Of a stretch of 64,000 nt of DNA, positions 29,001-50,236 are shown in pieces. The notes under the pieces are model-generated. The model made no database searches and had not been told where the DNA came from. It saw only the letters and a program-made list of their open reading frames with translations. Each line of letters begins with the position of its first letter. The first letter of the stretch is position 1. The stretch covers positions 1,674,001 through 1,738,000 of the forward strand of contig NC_044024.1 of NCBI RefSeq assembly GCF_900496995.4, given 5' to 3'. The translations under genes were made by a program, and so were the position numbers. This DNA comes from Aquila chrysaetos chrysaetos. Taxonomy: Eukaryota > Chordata > Aves > Accipitriformes > Accipitridae.

Positions 29001-31857
29001 CTGAGGAACAGCTGACCGGTCGGGTTGCTCTCAGATCCTGCCGGGACTGGAATAAATCCTCAAACGTGCTGTGGTGAAGCCCCTGAAAACAGAGGCGAGA
29101 GCGGTAGCAGTGTTGATCAGTGGAGAATTCTTCAAGTCAAACCAATTTCCTTCTACAAGGAGATGGCAGGTCTTGCGGACTCCGAAGCAGCAGTAGGTAT
29201 CCTGTAACTTGTTTTTTTTATAAGGCTTTTGATACTGTAGAGGAAAGTAGTGCACATGCCTATAATCTGCATCTTGGAGCAAAAAAAAAAGTGTCTTTTC
29301 ATAGACCTTCCTTGGAGTCAAGTCATCTAATGGCCTCCATGAAACTACGCTAAATAAACGTGGGTAGTGTAAAAAGGCTTTGAGACAGGGAGCCTCTCTG
29401 CAGGAGGAGTGGGATGGTGAGGTGGCATTAACGGTGGAGGAGGAGACTTTAGGAAAGACTTACGCTTGCCTAACTTGTAGGTATTTAACCTGCTCCATCA
29501 ATGAACAGACAACCAGTGTGTCGTATGTGTTCAACCCCTGCAGCATTTAACAGGCTTTATTGCTTAAATATTGGGGTGTGGCCTCAGAAAAGCATGGCAG
29601 AAAGGATTTATGTTTTTTTTCTCCTCTGCACGTAAATGTTGGGACAACGTATATCAAGTAAAGTTTTCAAGCCTTGCGCCTCAGCACCTTTCGTACTGAG
29701 GGGAAGATAGATCTGGTATTTTGGTGGCACTCTGCTTCTCAAACTCCGTAAGAGACTTTGTTACCGTTTTAGACTAAATTGAGAAAGAGCCGATGAGTTT
29801 ACCATTTTGAGCAAAAATGAGGAAAATTCTGTCTTCTGGTATATCGGATGAACCTTATGGCTCCCTGCTACAATTAAATTATCCACCCCCTCCTGTTGGG
29901 AGATGAACAGATGCAAACCCCAGAGACTCAGAAGCTCCCAAGGCTAATAATACTGTGTTTTTTTCATGTCAGAAGTATTTTTGTGTTTGTCGAAAGATTC
30001 ACTTGCACAGCCGTAACATCTCTCTCTGCCGTGCCTGGAACAGATGCGTGTGTTGTAATATAGACTGTGAACATTGACATCGCATGTGGTTCTCATTCCT
30101 CCCATTCATCTTTGAAGCTAATTGGTTCCATCCATTTCAAATGTGTTTGGCTTGCCACAGCTATTTGTACTTTCACTCTGGTTATAGCGCTAATGGTGTG
30201 ATATATATAACATGAAATAAACTCTCGTGACTCCAAGGTCTGAAGAGACACATACACAGCACTTGCGTTTTGCTTGCTGTGTTGGGTTTTGGGGTTTGGG
30301 CCTTTTTTTTAAATTATGTCCCCCAGACAAGTCTTTTCTCTTCACTGAAAATGTTATTAACTAGCTGGTCTCTAAGATGAGGGCCGGTGGAGATCGCCAG
30401 CATGATCGCGGCTCATTCTGCATCGCGGGAGCTCAGAAAATGCAAAAAGAGGAGCCTGTCGGTATTTACCAAACAAGATACTGGGACTGGCATTGTTAGA
30501 AACCTATGGCTTGTGCTATCTACATGTTTTAATACTGTGAATGTATGGATTAATAAAAAAATAGTAAATTAGCAGAAGTAATAAATTAGATAATGCCATA
30601 ATTTTCCCATGACCCAAATAATTAAATTCATATTCCTGTTGAAAAGGCATCAGTAAGGTTGCTGGGTATTTCTCTGGTCCTTCTCTCATCTTTACTCTAA
30701 CTAGCCATGGGAACATGGCACTTCTGTACTAATTGGTAATTTGTCTTTCTCTACCACTGCAGACTCGAAGCTACCTCCTTACCTTCCATTCATTATAAGT
30801 GTATCTCAGTTAAAGGTGATTTCAGTCTTTGATGCGTGTTTAAACCCAGATTTTAGAGGGATTTCACTGATGAACAGCAAGGGAGTATTTGGGGATTTTT
30901 ACAGTTCATTCCCATCCGTGATTAATTTTTGAGGAAGCAGTAGAACATGTTTCACACTTCAGCTTCTGCTCAAAAAGTCATGTAGTTTCTCAGCTTCACT
31001 ATAAATATTTTCACTTCTTGCTAGGGAGGCTTGTATTCCCATTGTTTAAATAAGCCAGTTCATACTAATTCTTTGCTATTGGGTTTTTTTGGTATTGTAT
31101 TATTATTTTTAAACAACTTGGCTCGCAAGTATTTGGGTTACTGCTGAGAGCTGAGTCATGCTAACTTTCTTCTAACCTGTCCTCATCGGGAAGTAAAGTG
31201 TGTCAGCTTTAAATGTTAAGCGTGGCGATTTCAAGCTAACAGAGAAAATTCACGTATGGCCGCACAGACTACAGATGCATCTGTTGTCCACTTGAAAAAT
31301 AATCTGCTGCTTAGGGATCGTATTTTTAAATGGGTTCTGTTGAGTCTCAGGATTTCTGCTGTCTGAAGGCTTGACGCGCTGTACTTCTGTCAGTGACTTC
31401 AGGGGATACATACGGCAAATCTCTGGGCAAAACTCTGCGCAGTGTTCAGCAGAGCTGGAACTAAGCTGGTATCTGGGAGTAAAGCTCTGGCTCCAGGTTG
31501 GAGAGCATCTGTCACCTGAGCTTTGCCGTTGGCCACGAGCAGATGGTTTAACTCATCTTTGCAGTAAGGGAGAGAGATGCCCACCAAAACTCACTCACTT
31601 GCGTTATACCAGCCACGGGTTGCTGGTCTCAGAGAGGGTAAAGCAGATCTGGGTCTCGGTAAAATCGTTATACCTTCACAGCTATTGTTTGTAGAAAACA
31701 GAAAACTCTACATACATCTTTGGCTTACCGGTTTTGTTGCCAGTTTTGTTCCAGCTCTGGACAGGCACCCTTTGGGTCGCTGGGCGTTGGTGGCAGTGGG
31801 GATTTTCTAAGATGAAATGATCACTGAATTTCACTAGTTTTCTTTTTTTCTTTGTAG

Positions 31858-31887
31858 GTCCAAGTTCAGTCAAAAACAAGAAAAAGG
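31858..31887 (+). CDS. EDA: EDA micro-exon: basic Lys-rich linker
   Basis: This 30-nt exon lies between a good acceptor (tract plus TAG at 31855-31857) and a consensus GTAAGT donor (31888). It enters in phase 1 and leaves in phase 1. Joined to its neighbours it reads ...PDG-PSSVKNKKK-GKKAG. The human equivalent reads DG-PVKNKKK-GKKAG, so this copy carries two extra residues (SS). It links the furin-site stalk to the collagen domain and adds basic charge, which may help matrix or heparan sulphate binding (inference). A second AG inside the exon (31868-31869) would give an in-frame product 12 nt shorter, lacking Gly-Pro-Ser-Ser. Confidence 0.93.
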
Positions 31888-37171
<5,284 letters not shown>

Positions 37172-37206
37172 GTGCCACAGACAAGGCCGGCTCCAGAGAC
37201 ATCCAG
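37172..37206 (+). CDS. EDA: EDA small exon: linker after the collagen domain
   Basis: This 35-nt exon begins after GCAG (37168-37171). It ends CATCCAG before a weaker donor, GTTGGT (37207). It enters in phase 1 and leaves in phase 0. With the preceding G it encodes GATDKAGSRDIQ, corresponding to human GAADKAGTRENQ. It is part of the flexible connector between the collagen stalk and the TNF domain. The intron to the next exon is only 407 nt and holds nothing recognisable. Confidence 0.93.
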
Positions 37207-37613
37207 GTTGGTTGATCTTCTTTCAAGGGAAAAACCCAGCTTTGGCTGGATTTTTGTAAACGTTACTGGCATGTTTGCTAATGTTGTGTTCGATGGTATA
37301 GCTCTGAAAAAACCCCACCCCTCCTTGCATGTGCTAAATCATAGCTACACGGAGTGACTGCCTGAGCTCACCTTTTTAATCGCTCATAAGAAAGCCATGT
37401 TAATCTGGCTTGGGCTTCTCACCTCTTCTCCACTACTTAAACATGTTGTTGTCAGCTGCTCTGATCTTCTTTTTTCATTTATGAAAAGCATTAATGATTT
37501 CAGGGTACTATCATGCTTCTGTACTGGTCACCGGGGCTGGGAGGTGTGTCGAGTGACTGTAAAATGATGCAGTCTTTCCCATTAATTTGAAATCCCTGTG
37601 ATCTCGTTTGCAG

Positions 37614-37665
37614 CCAGCTGTGGTCCACCTTCAAGGCCAAGGCTCAGCAATCCAAGTGAAGAATG
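37614..37665 (+). CDS. EDA: EDA exon: start of the TNF homology domain
   Basis: This 52-nt exon lies between a TTTGCAG acceptor and a GTAAGG donor. It enters in phase 0 and leaves in phase 1. It encodes PAVVHLQGQGSAIQVKN plus one base. PAVVHL is the first beta-strand entry of the TNF homology domain, equivalent to the 'P-A-A-H' strand of other TNF ligands. The segment is nearly identical to the human protein as I recall it. Confidence 0.96.
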
Positions 37666-42722
<5,057 letters not shown>

Positions 42723-42974
42723 GTATACTACATAAACTTCACAGATTTTGCCAGCTATGAGGTGGTGGTGGATGAAAAGCCCTTTCTGCAATGCACTCGG
42801 AGTATTGAGACCGGCAAGACCAACTTCAATACCTGCTATACAGCTGGGGTCTGCCTCCTCAAAGCCAGGCAGAAGATCGCTGTGAAAATGGTCCATGCTG
42901 ACATCTCCATCAACATGAGCAAGCACACAACTTTCTTTGGGGCCATACGCCTAGGAGATGCACCAGCATCCTAG
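42723..42974 (+). CDS. EDA: EDA terminal coding exon: C-terminal TNF domain and stop
   Basis: This exon has 252 nt including TAG. It begins [20 protein letters not shown] and ends [13 protein letters not shown]. It carries two N-glycosylation sequons (NFT, NMS) and the three cysteines of CTRSIETG...[12 protein letters not shown], two of which are expected to pair. It forms the rest of the receptor-binding jelly roll. Compared with human EDA as I recall it, the differences are conservative (for example NF for NY, GD for GE), showing very strong constraint. The preceding exon joins in phase 0, so both the A1 and A2 splice forms stay in frame. Confidence 0.98.
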   Translation, partial: VYYINFTDFASYEVVVDEKPFLQCTRSIETGKTNFNTCYTAGVCLLKARQKIAVKMVHADISINMSKHTTFFGAIRLGDAPAS

Positions 42975-43925
42975 ATGAACTTGGCATGTCCAAGGATACT
43001 CACAGAACTGCACAGTGCTGCTGTTCATAAGCGTATCAGTATTTCAGGGGGTTCTGTAATCCGGCCATAAAGAAAACTGATCCAGAGCTATTTATTCCTA
43101 TATGTGAATGCAGGAAGCACAATTGTCTTCTGTGACTTGCATGGAGACTTGGATCAAAAAGCTAGTTGAAAAAGCGTTGTGAGGAAGAAAGGCTGTTGTG
43201 TCTGCCTTGTCTCAGTATTTCAAGTATTACTGCACTGATACTCTGCTCTGTGATCTTCACACGAGGCTTGTTGAGAGTGGTGTGGGTCTCTGCTTTTATG
43301 TTGCACTAGCAAGAGCATCCCAGGCGGTAGCGGGAGAAGACAGACTAATGTCCAAATTGTCCTATCCAGGCACTCCTGCTTCTGCACGCTAACGAAAGCA
43401 AGAAAGGGGGTTTCTGGTTTTCTGCCTTCCCAGTTCGAACTGGAACGGCCACGGGGTGCGAAGGGAGGTGAATAAGACAGGGTCAGTGGTGTTTACATTC
43501 ATCCTCAGGAGTGCGAGCAAAGAAGGCGAAGTGCCTCTACCTAGAGCTTGGAAGCAGGCTGCAAAAGCAGTAAGTGCGAGAGGAAGATGAATACTTTATA
43601 GAGCAGGCTTAGCAGATAGGAAACTGCCTCCACATTCCAGAAATCACAAAGTCCCAAAGAAAATGCTGATTCCCGGTTCCAGCGCCTCTGCTACTTTCAG
43701 CTCCTGCCATTACCCCAGAGGTATACCTTGCCCTAACGGGGGCTGCCTTAAAGTACTGCTGCTGTTACAGCAATTGGTGTTTTGTTGGGGTTGGTTTTTT
43801 TTTTTTTTTGGTCTTTTTAATTAATATTTTGCAAACCAGAACACATTTCTACAGGCTTCACCGAGCCGCGTAGAGCAGACACAAGTACTTGTGAAAACAC
43901 TCTGAAGAAGTTTGTCATGTTTAAG

Positions 43926-43931
43926 AATAAA
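43926..43931 (+). terminator. EDA: Possible proximal poly(A) signal of EDA
   Basis: AATAAA lies about 950 nt after the stop, followed within 20-30 nt by a T-rich stretch that could serve as the downstream element. If used, it would give a much shorter 3'UTR. Usage is unknown. Confidence 0.45.
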
Positions 43932-46692
43932 ATATTCAAACAGGAAATTTTTTTTTTCTGTTTTAATAGCAACTGTCCTGCTTTTAGATGTGGTTTTTAT
44001 CCTTCCTTCCCCCATCCCTTTCCTTTTGGCACCCTTCTACCTAAAATGCTCTAATAAGTGGTGATGGAGTCTCTAGCAAAAAAAAATTGTATTTAAAAAG
44101 TCTGGTCCAGCATGAAGTCACCACTTTTTCTTTTCTCTGAGCCCTGCTGAGTCTAGTCATAACTCGATTTCTGGTGACTAATAGAAGAGCTGGGACACTA
44201 TTGTTTCTTTTGGCTTCTTGAGCAACTCTCTCCCGTTACCTCCCCTCAACTGGGGAGACCTAAAGCTATAAGATGTGCTCGAGCTGAGGAAGAGGCTGAA
44301 GCGCTAATTGCTCTTTTGTGTCATGCCTTGGCTTGTGCTTGGTTGTGTTGGGTTTTTTTTTTTAACTGGATTTCTTTTCAGAGCATGTTTTGCCTTTAAA
44401 AACTAAAGAGGTTAGTGAAGTTTCAGCCTACGTAGCAAATGGGACAAGTCCCGAACCGACGTCTTGGTGATGACCTCCATCTCCAAGCAGAGGTGGCTCA
44501 GCCGTGGTCACCTGCAGGGACGTGGGAGCGGACGTGTCTCAGCACTGTGCTGGAGCGACTGATCTGACCGCAGAAGGGTCCACCCTGGCTGAAGCATTCT
44601 TGGCTCCATCACTTTTCCCCATCCGTAGCGAGTGATCTCACTTGCCAAGTATTGCAGTTATTGGGAGATAAATATTTCTTGGGGGCACCCAGCTTTGGCT
44701 ACAGCCTCGCTATTCACAGGAGGCGTGCAGTTTGTGGAATAACTGCATGAAAAATTGCCTGCTATTTCTTTTTCAATATGTTCTCCTCCTTTCTAGCCTT
44801 AACATGTTGGACTAGCAAGAGCCTTAGGGGCACTTAACTAGTCTTTGTGGTTTATTTCCTTTAGAATGGATTAAGAAGGACATGTTCCTCTGACAAGAAT
44901 GAATCAGGACAACTGTGTATAGTGAGAACATTAAGCAAATCATTAACAGAATTGCTTTAGAATACAGCCTGAACAGCAAGACTTAGGGGCAAGCACAAAT
45001 AAGGCAATGCCTTGGGAAAGCGCGATGGATGGAGTTTGCATTCCTTGTCCCCCACTGGCAGGATCCGTGATTTGCTCCTGACTATGGCTGCGGGCAGGAG
45101 GAGGCAGAGGGAGAATCCCTTCTCTCTAAAAGCCCCATGGATCGCTGTCAAGTTCCCTCTCTGGCCTCTGCCTGGGATGCGGGAGGAGAGCAGAAGGGAG
45201 CGGTTCCTGCCTCCCTCGTCACAGGCCACGGAAGGTTGTTCACGGGCTTTTTCTGATGCTCGCGTTACACCAGAGCGTGAGCTCGGTGTAGCTGAGTTGG
45301 AGACGTGGAGTTGGAGTTGGGACGTGGAGTTGGAGAGCAAGGAACACCTGAGTGCCGGTGGCCTTGGTACGGAGAGCCGTGTTCATCCCTGGGACAAGCG
45401 GGCGGATCACCAGTCCTGTAGCAGCCGTGGAGAGTCTTTATACTTGAAACCCTTTGGCCTCTCTAGCAACAAGTTCTCATTAATGAAGTATTACAGTGCA
45501 GGTTACCTAGGCTGTAGTATAGCTTCTTCTTGGTGATGCTTCTCTAGGTGGTGTCCCACCATCTTTGGTGCCTCTTCCCCTTAACTGGAGCTGAAAAGGC
45601 CTGGAAGCAGCTCAGAGGAGCGTGGGGAGGATGCGTATGGGAGGTTTTAACAAACTCCAGCAGGAACAGGGCCTTGCTCCAGTCTTTCCCTCCAATGTCT
45701 TTGAATTTTGACGTATCTCGGTTCCTAGTGTGGTTGGGAAGGAAGTGCTTCACTTACAGACAAACGTCTGTGTATCCGAGACGGTGGATGCAAAACCAGT
45801 CACCGCTGGTTTCCCGTGAGCCAGCCTTTCTCTCCGGCGGTACTTGCTGGCTCTGCTCTTGCCCACGTGCCTTGGCTCTGCTGCCCAACTTTCGGCTGGA
45901 CTCCAGCTGCAGAAATGTACCAAGCAGCTAATCGGTATATAATGCATCGCCTGAAACCCTTCTCCCTCCCAAGCTGCTCTCTACAGAGACAACTTCTAGG
46001 GAAGCCAACTCGGCTGTTGTGTTCAGGGCCCCTTTTGAAGGAAGACCTAAAGGTCATGGCTCCCTACCCAAAACTACCTGGCCCTTGCTTCCCTCCAGCA
46101 CCTTTCTCACCCAGGTAAGCGGTTGTGGTCTCCCTGCCACCCACTGTCCCCATCAGGGGACTTGGCATCGTCCTTCCACTGAAGGAGCACTGCCAGGTGC
46201 TTAGAAAAGGGCACCCGAGCTGCGTTGGGAGGGAGATGAGCGAAGCGCGTTGGCTCGTCCGTGTTTCTTCCCCTCTTCTTGGTAGGAGGTGGAGCGCGGG
46301 GAGTCCTTCCCGCTCACTTGCAGGCTGGTGGCACCTGCCCTGGCTCCTGTCCTGGCGCAGGCTTTTGGGGGAAAGGGGAAGGGAAAACTGCGGCCGCGCT
46401 TCGTGGCTGCACCCGCTTACGAGCCTGACTCCCACCCACCCACCCCTACCCATGTTCATCACTCCCAGGCTGGGAGAAAGCCTCTCGGACTCCCCGGCAA
46501 ACACGTAATGGGAGAGGAGTTGTGGGAAGAGAGGCACGACTCTCCCCGTTACCTGTTAGAGCTGCACGGTGATATACTGATGCTGTTTCGTGCTTCGACA
46601 TCTTTATTCAAGACACTATCTGTATATAAAATATACATAATGTATATAAATTAGGATGTAAGTTTATGTAAATTGTCAATATTTTCTCTGCA

Positions 46693-46698
46693 AATAAA
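46693..46698 (+). terminator. EDA: Distal poly(A) signal of EDA
   Basis: AATAAA is preceded by AU-rich sequence with UGUA motifs (such as 'ctgtatataaa'). It is followed 15-30 nt later by a GU-rich element ('ttggtgttctgggtggg'). All three parts of a strong cleavage and polyadenylation site are therefore present. The distance from the stop fits the long EDA 3'UTR. Cleavage is expected near 46715. Confidence 0.8.
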
Positions 46699-46715
46699 GC
46701 TTTTTTCCTGATCTT

Positions 46716-49093
46716 GGTGTTCTGGGTGGGACTTCCTTCCCCAGCCAAACCAGGAGTTTCTGTGGAAAGTATTTTGGCTGCACTTGAGCGATGGGACACA
46801 GCTGAAAGGTAAAGCATCTCTCCGTCCTTCGGGGAGTATTTGAGACGCAGCTGCTGTGGCCGTGGCAGCGGTCCCGTCGTCGGGCTCAGCGCTGCTCAGC
46901 ATTTGCCTTCCGACTCCCCGCTGCTCTCTGCAGTCAGGGGAATGCACAGAAAACGGCACTGCTGTCCCTGCTTACTGGGAGAGAAGGACAGATGCGATGT
47001 ACTTGGATAACCAGATACCCTTCTGCCTCCTTAATGCCCAGGATGGGACCGAGCGTCTGTCACCCTGCTGTACGGCTGTGACAGTGGGCAAGTGGCTTTA
47101 TCCCTTTTTTTAGCAAGCCTCTGTCCCGCTGCTCGTTCCTCCCATCCTTTGGAGAGCTCTCACGTGAAAGCCTTTGGGGGAACAGGGGCGTCTCTCTCTA
47201 ACAGACCATTCTGGAGACCTGGGAGCCCGCTTGGAGGCCAGGAGTGGCGAGAAGCACGGGATGCCCTGTGAGTTGCCAGAGCGAATCTCTTCCCTAGTTG
47301 GTGCTGTGCGGTTTGCTCTGCCTTCGGCTCTCGGTCCGTGAAAAGCCTCTCGGTATTTGCAGGGCACCTTGGACGGCCCTCGGTCCGCACCCTGCTCGCT
47401 CTGCCAGGCGCTCCTGCAAAGGGAGTTCACAGCCTCGGGATGCAAATGCCCAGGGGTTCTCCGCAGAAGTCCCTGATCAAAATCGGGGACTTTTCAGCTG
47501 ATTTCATCGGCCGTGCCTGCTGTGCGGACCCATGCCCAGCAATTCGGGATGCAGGGAGCAGAGGGTCGGGGTTCCCCGGGCGAGGCGGCGGCGGGGCCAG
47601 GCGCGCTGGGGGCTGCACCGGGGGCCGGAGCGCTTGCATGGCGCGGTTCCTCCCCTGTGCCGCCTTCCGCTTTCAGGGCTCTACGCTCAGCTGCTGATGG
47701 CAGACGAGGGACGCTGAAGGCAAAGGTTCATCCAGAGGTCGGTGTTTCCCTGGCCGGAGCCTGCAGGATTTTACATCTGCACAGATGTGCTATCCTCACC
47801 GCGCCTCCGAAAACAACGGCGGGCTGTTTGCTCGCAGCTGCCCTGGCCGCGGCTGCTGCTGGAGCCCAGGTCCGCCGCAGCGAGCGTCTGCCTAAAACAC
47901 GGGCCCTGGTGTCCGGGCTGAGCCCTGGCTGACTGGTGACGTTGGTCTAGCTCAAGGCTGAACCACATCCCGGAGGTGGCAAAGTGCTCCCCACCACGGC
48001 AGCTGTCGGCAGGGCGAGGGGCAACAGCAGCAGCAGGAGCCAGGCTGCTTCATCTTCCAGATGTGCGTATGTGTTTATATATATAATTTTTTTTTTTTTT
48101 TTTTTTTTTTTTTCCCCTGCCAGACGCATCTAAGACTAGAGCAACGGCTCTACAGCTGAAACAACAGCAGAGCACATCCTTGGGCAACCTCGCAGCAGCC
48201 TGGAGGTGCTCTTTCAGATGGGAGAGAAATGGGCTGCAGCGACCCAAAAACCCCAAAAGCGTGCGTTTTGCAGAACGCCCCACGAAGCGTGCGAGGAGCA
48301 TGTCCCCCCCCCCCCGGGAGCGTGTGGGCACTAGGTGGCACGGGGACACGGAGATGTCGCCGCAGAAAAATCCCTGCGGGTGGGGTGCAGCTCCGGGTGC
48401 CCAGATACCACCTGGAGCTGCCGCAGGGAAAGTCCCTGTCTGGTTCCTGCCGTGGGTGAGGAGGTGACCCGGCAGCCGTCCTCCGGTCCTGGCAGGGACG
48501 TGGCAGCGAGGAGCCCAGCGCTCGCAGCACAGCGGACTCCTGGGGAGGAAGAGGAGGAGGGGGATGCCAGCTCGGCACATCCCGCTGGGAACGGGTGGTA
48601 AATCCCGGGGAGCCGTTGTTTCCCCGAGGAGGGACAGGTGCCGTGGGAGAGTCCCCTCGGCTGGGCTGCGATGGTGCAAGGAGGGGAATTTGCTCTGCCT
48701 CACCTGCGGCCCCGGAGGCGTCGGGAGTCCCGCGGTGATCCCCAGCAGCTGCAGCCAGGAGCTCGGTCCCCGGCTTGGGATGGCCGGGGAGCCCTCGCCG
48801 GCAGCTCCCGGTGTCCTCGGCACCAGCTGGCACGGGGCACAGCTTGCCCCGGTACGGGGCAGAGGAAGCTGGAGGAAGAGCAGGTCCACGCAGGGGAACT
48901 CCCCCCAAAAGCTCTCGGCTTTCCCGAGTACCACCTCTGCCTCCCGGCATTCGATTTCGGTGGTCGGTCCAGCCGATCACCTGAGCGCCGGTGCAGCCCT
49001 GCCTCCTCCCCGTCCTGCCCTTTCTCTTTCCCTTCCTTGTGGCTTTTTTTGCACTGTTTTTCCCCCTCTGCAATCTTATGTCTTTCTTTTCCC
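46716..49093. other. Intergenic spacer, GC-rich; no gene supported
   Basis: This is the gap between the EDA poly(A) site and the promoter of the next gene. GC content and CpG density rise sharply (47.1-49.0 kb). The long frames on both strands (294 and 307 residues on the minus strand, 179-197 on the plus) overlap each other, are low-complexity Pro/Gly/Arg/Ser-rich and match no family, so I treat them as compositional. A 27-nt poly(T) lies at 48087-48113. Non-coding 5' exons of the downstream gene could be hidden here. Confidence 0.7.
48087..48113. repeat. Poly(T) tract, 27 nt
   Basis: An uninterrupted T run is preceded by a short (TA)n stretch. This could be the footprint of a minus-strand poly(A)-tailed insertion or a plain homopolymer. 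No element body is recognised. Confidence 0.85.
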
Positions 49094-49161
49094 ACTTCCG
49101 TAGCTACGAACACCCACATGTGTTATCTCCTTCCCCCATCCCATCCTGAAGCCTATTTATA
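49094..49161 (+). promoter_or_regulatory. Candidate promoter of the LRRC32/NRROS-like gene
   Basis: The sequence shows an ETS-type site (ACTTCCG, 49094-49100), an E-box CACATGTG (49115-49122) and a GATA-type site abutting it (TTATCT, 49123-49128). A TATA-like TATTTATA follows at 49154-49161. The TATA-like element is 77 nt before the first ATG, leaving room for a 5'UTR of roughly 45-50 nt. This motif set would suit expression in blood or myeloid cells, where relatives LRRC32 and NRROS act. Short motifs occur by chance, so the call is tentative. Confidence 0.45.
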
Positions 49162-49237
49162 CAGAGCCCGGCTCCTGCCCAGCTTGCCAGAGAGCGCTGG
49201 AGGAGCGGGACGGGGCTGGCAGTGCCCATAGCCCAAC

Positions 49238-49357
49238 ATGCTCTTGTTTGAACATCGGATGGCTGAAAGAGGATGCTTGCTGCTCTGGCTGCTCCCATCT
49301 GTTCTCAGAGCCCAATCTAGTGGGGAGATGAGGCCCAGGTCCATGCCGTGCCAGCAG
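49238..49357 (+). CDS. LRRC32/NRROS-like protein, exon 1 (signal peptide)
   Basis: Forty codons run from ATG to a GTAAGG donor at 49358, in phase 0. The peptide has a hydrophobic stretch, CLLLWLLPSVLRAQ, fitting a signal peptide cleaved near Ala25-Ser28. It ends MPCQQ, the first cysteine of the LRRNT cap. GARP has the very similar arrangement P-C-x-x..KVSC across the same region. The first ATG (49238) has A at -3. A second in-frame ATG at 49259 would give a more usual-looking signal peptide (MAERGCLLL...), and either could be used. The downstream acceptor is in the matching phase, giving a 702-residue protein. Confidence 0.85.
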
Positions 49358-50236
49358 GTAAGGCTGCTTTCCAAGGAGCCCCTGGGTTGGGATGGCCCCG
49401 GCAGCATCGCTGGGTCCGAGCGGGGCTGCCAGCATCCCTCTGCGCAGCGCAGGGTGCATCTCCTCCCCACGGCTCTCCCCTCCTTCCAGCCTCCATCTCT
49501 TTAACCTTCCCAGCTTTGATCTCCTCTCTGCTCTCCTGTCTCCGAGCCGGTCACCCACTAGCTGGTCCCCAGCACCCAGCTGCTCCCATGTCCCTGCTGT
49601 GCCGGTGACACCTTCCAGCAGTCCCTGCCACAGGGGTGTCAGCTCGAGATGCTTGCTAAGTGGCAGGACGGCGTGGAGGGTCTCGCGGGGATTCAGACAG
49701 CTGCCACGAACGTGGCAGGGTGAGGGACAGAAACTGGCTCCTCCATGTCCAGGCTCCCGACTCCAAACTGGCAGAGGAAACCAGTTTGGAGGGAGGGGGA
49801 AGGTTGAGCCAGCAGGACAGTGCCCTTTCTCTGCCCAGACAGGACAGGGATGCTCTGGACCAGTCCCTGGGCTGTCCCAGTGCCCTCCAGAGGCTGGGTT
49901 TGCCCCACCAGCCTGCTGCATCTTCAGTGCTTATGCTACTTTTTTTGCCCACCTTGCTTGCTGGGATGCATGGGAGGACAGCCTGAGGGGCCAGAGGCTG
50001 AGCCTTCTCCTTGCACCATCGGAAAAAAACTTAGCCGTGTCTCAGAAAGCCCACCTTAACCCTGGGGACAAGCTTCTTGTCTCTGAGCTGTGGCTTTAGG
50101 TGGTCCAGCCCCTTCCCATCCCAGGCTTGGTGCTCATTTCCACATTGTTCTTGCCCATCTTGGAGAGCAGATGGCTTGGCTGGAGCTGTGGTTTGTAGCC
50201 CCTCTCATGCTGACAGCTTCTCCTGTCTCTCTGTAG
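49358..50236 (+). other. Intron of the LRRC32/NRROS-like gene
   Basis: This 879-nt intron has a GTAAGG donor and a CTGTCTCTCTGTAG acceptor. Open frames across it, including a 235-residue one from 49392 and a 254-residue one on the minus strand, are Pro/Ser-rich and match nothing known. I see no exon. Confidence 0.8.

Larger units (their letters stand above)
13793..31857 (+). other. EDA: EDA intron (18 kb) between furin and linker exons
   Basis: The intron runs from a GTGAGT donor to a TTTTTTTCTTTGTAG acceptor and is mostly AT-rich. I see no conserved coding segment. Open frames such as 20047-20445 (minus) and 23760-24365 (minus) resemble nothing known and lack splice-consistent partners. Recognised contents are two old CR1-like fragments (about 22785-22890 and 25305-25505) and pyrimidine or homopolymer tracts (18612-18666, 26050-26066). 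There is a GC-richer patch at 16.9-17.5 kb. Confidence 0.85.
42975..46715 (+). other. EDA: EDA 3' untranslated region (about 3.7 kb)
   Basis: Sequence after the stop codon up to the distal poly(A) signal at 46693 has no convincing coding content. Its length is close to the long 3'UTR known for human EDA mRNA. It contains T-rich tracts (near 43796-43811 and 43949-43959) and a small imperfect tandem repeat around 45298-45337 with 'gacgtggagttggag' twice. The last 120 nt are AU-rich. The frames at 45012-45536 and 46064-46537 are not supported as genes. Confidence 0.75.

Noticed and set aside
48050..49073. Long minus-strand open frames of 294 and 307 residues
   Set aside because: They overlap each other and plus-strand frames in very GC-rich DNA, are Pro/Gly/Arg/Ser-rich, lack recognisable domains, and partly run through a poly(T) tract that encodes poly-lysine.
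49157..50099. Frames of 254 (minus) and 235 (plus) residues across the LRR gene's intron
   Set aside because: They lie within the intron and first exon of a well-supported gene, are low-complexity and match no family.
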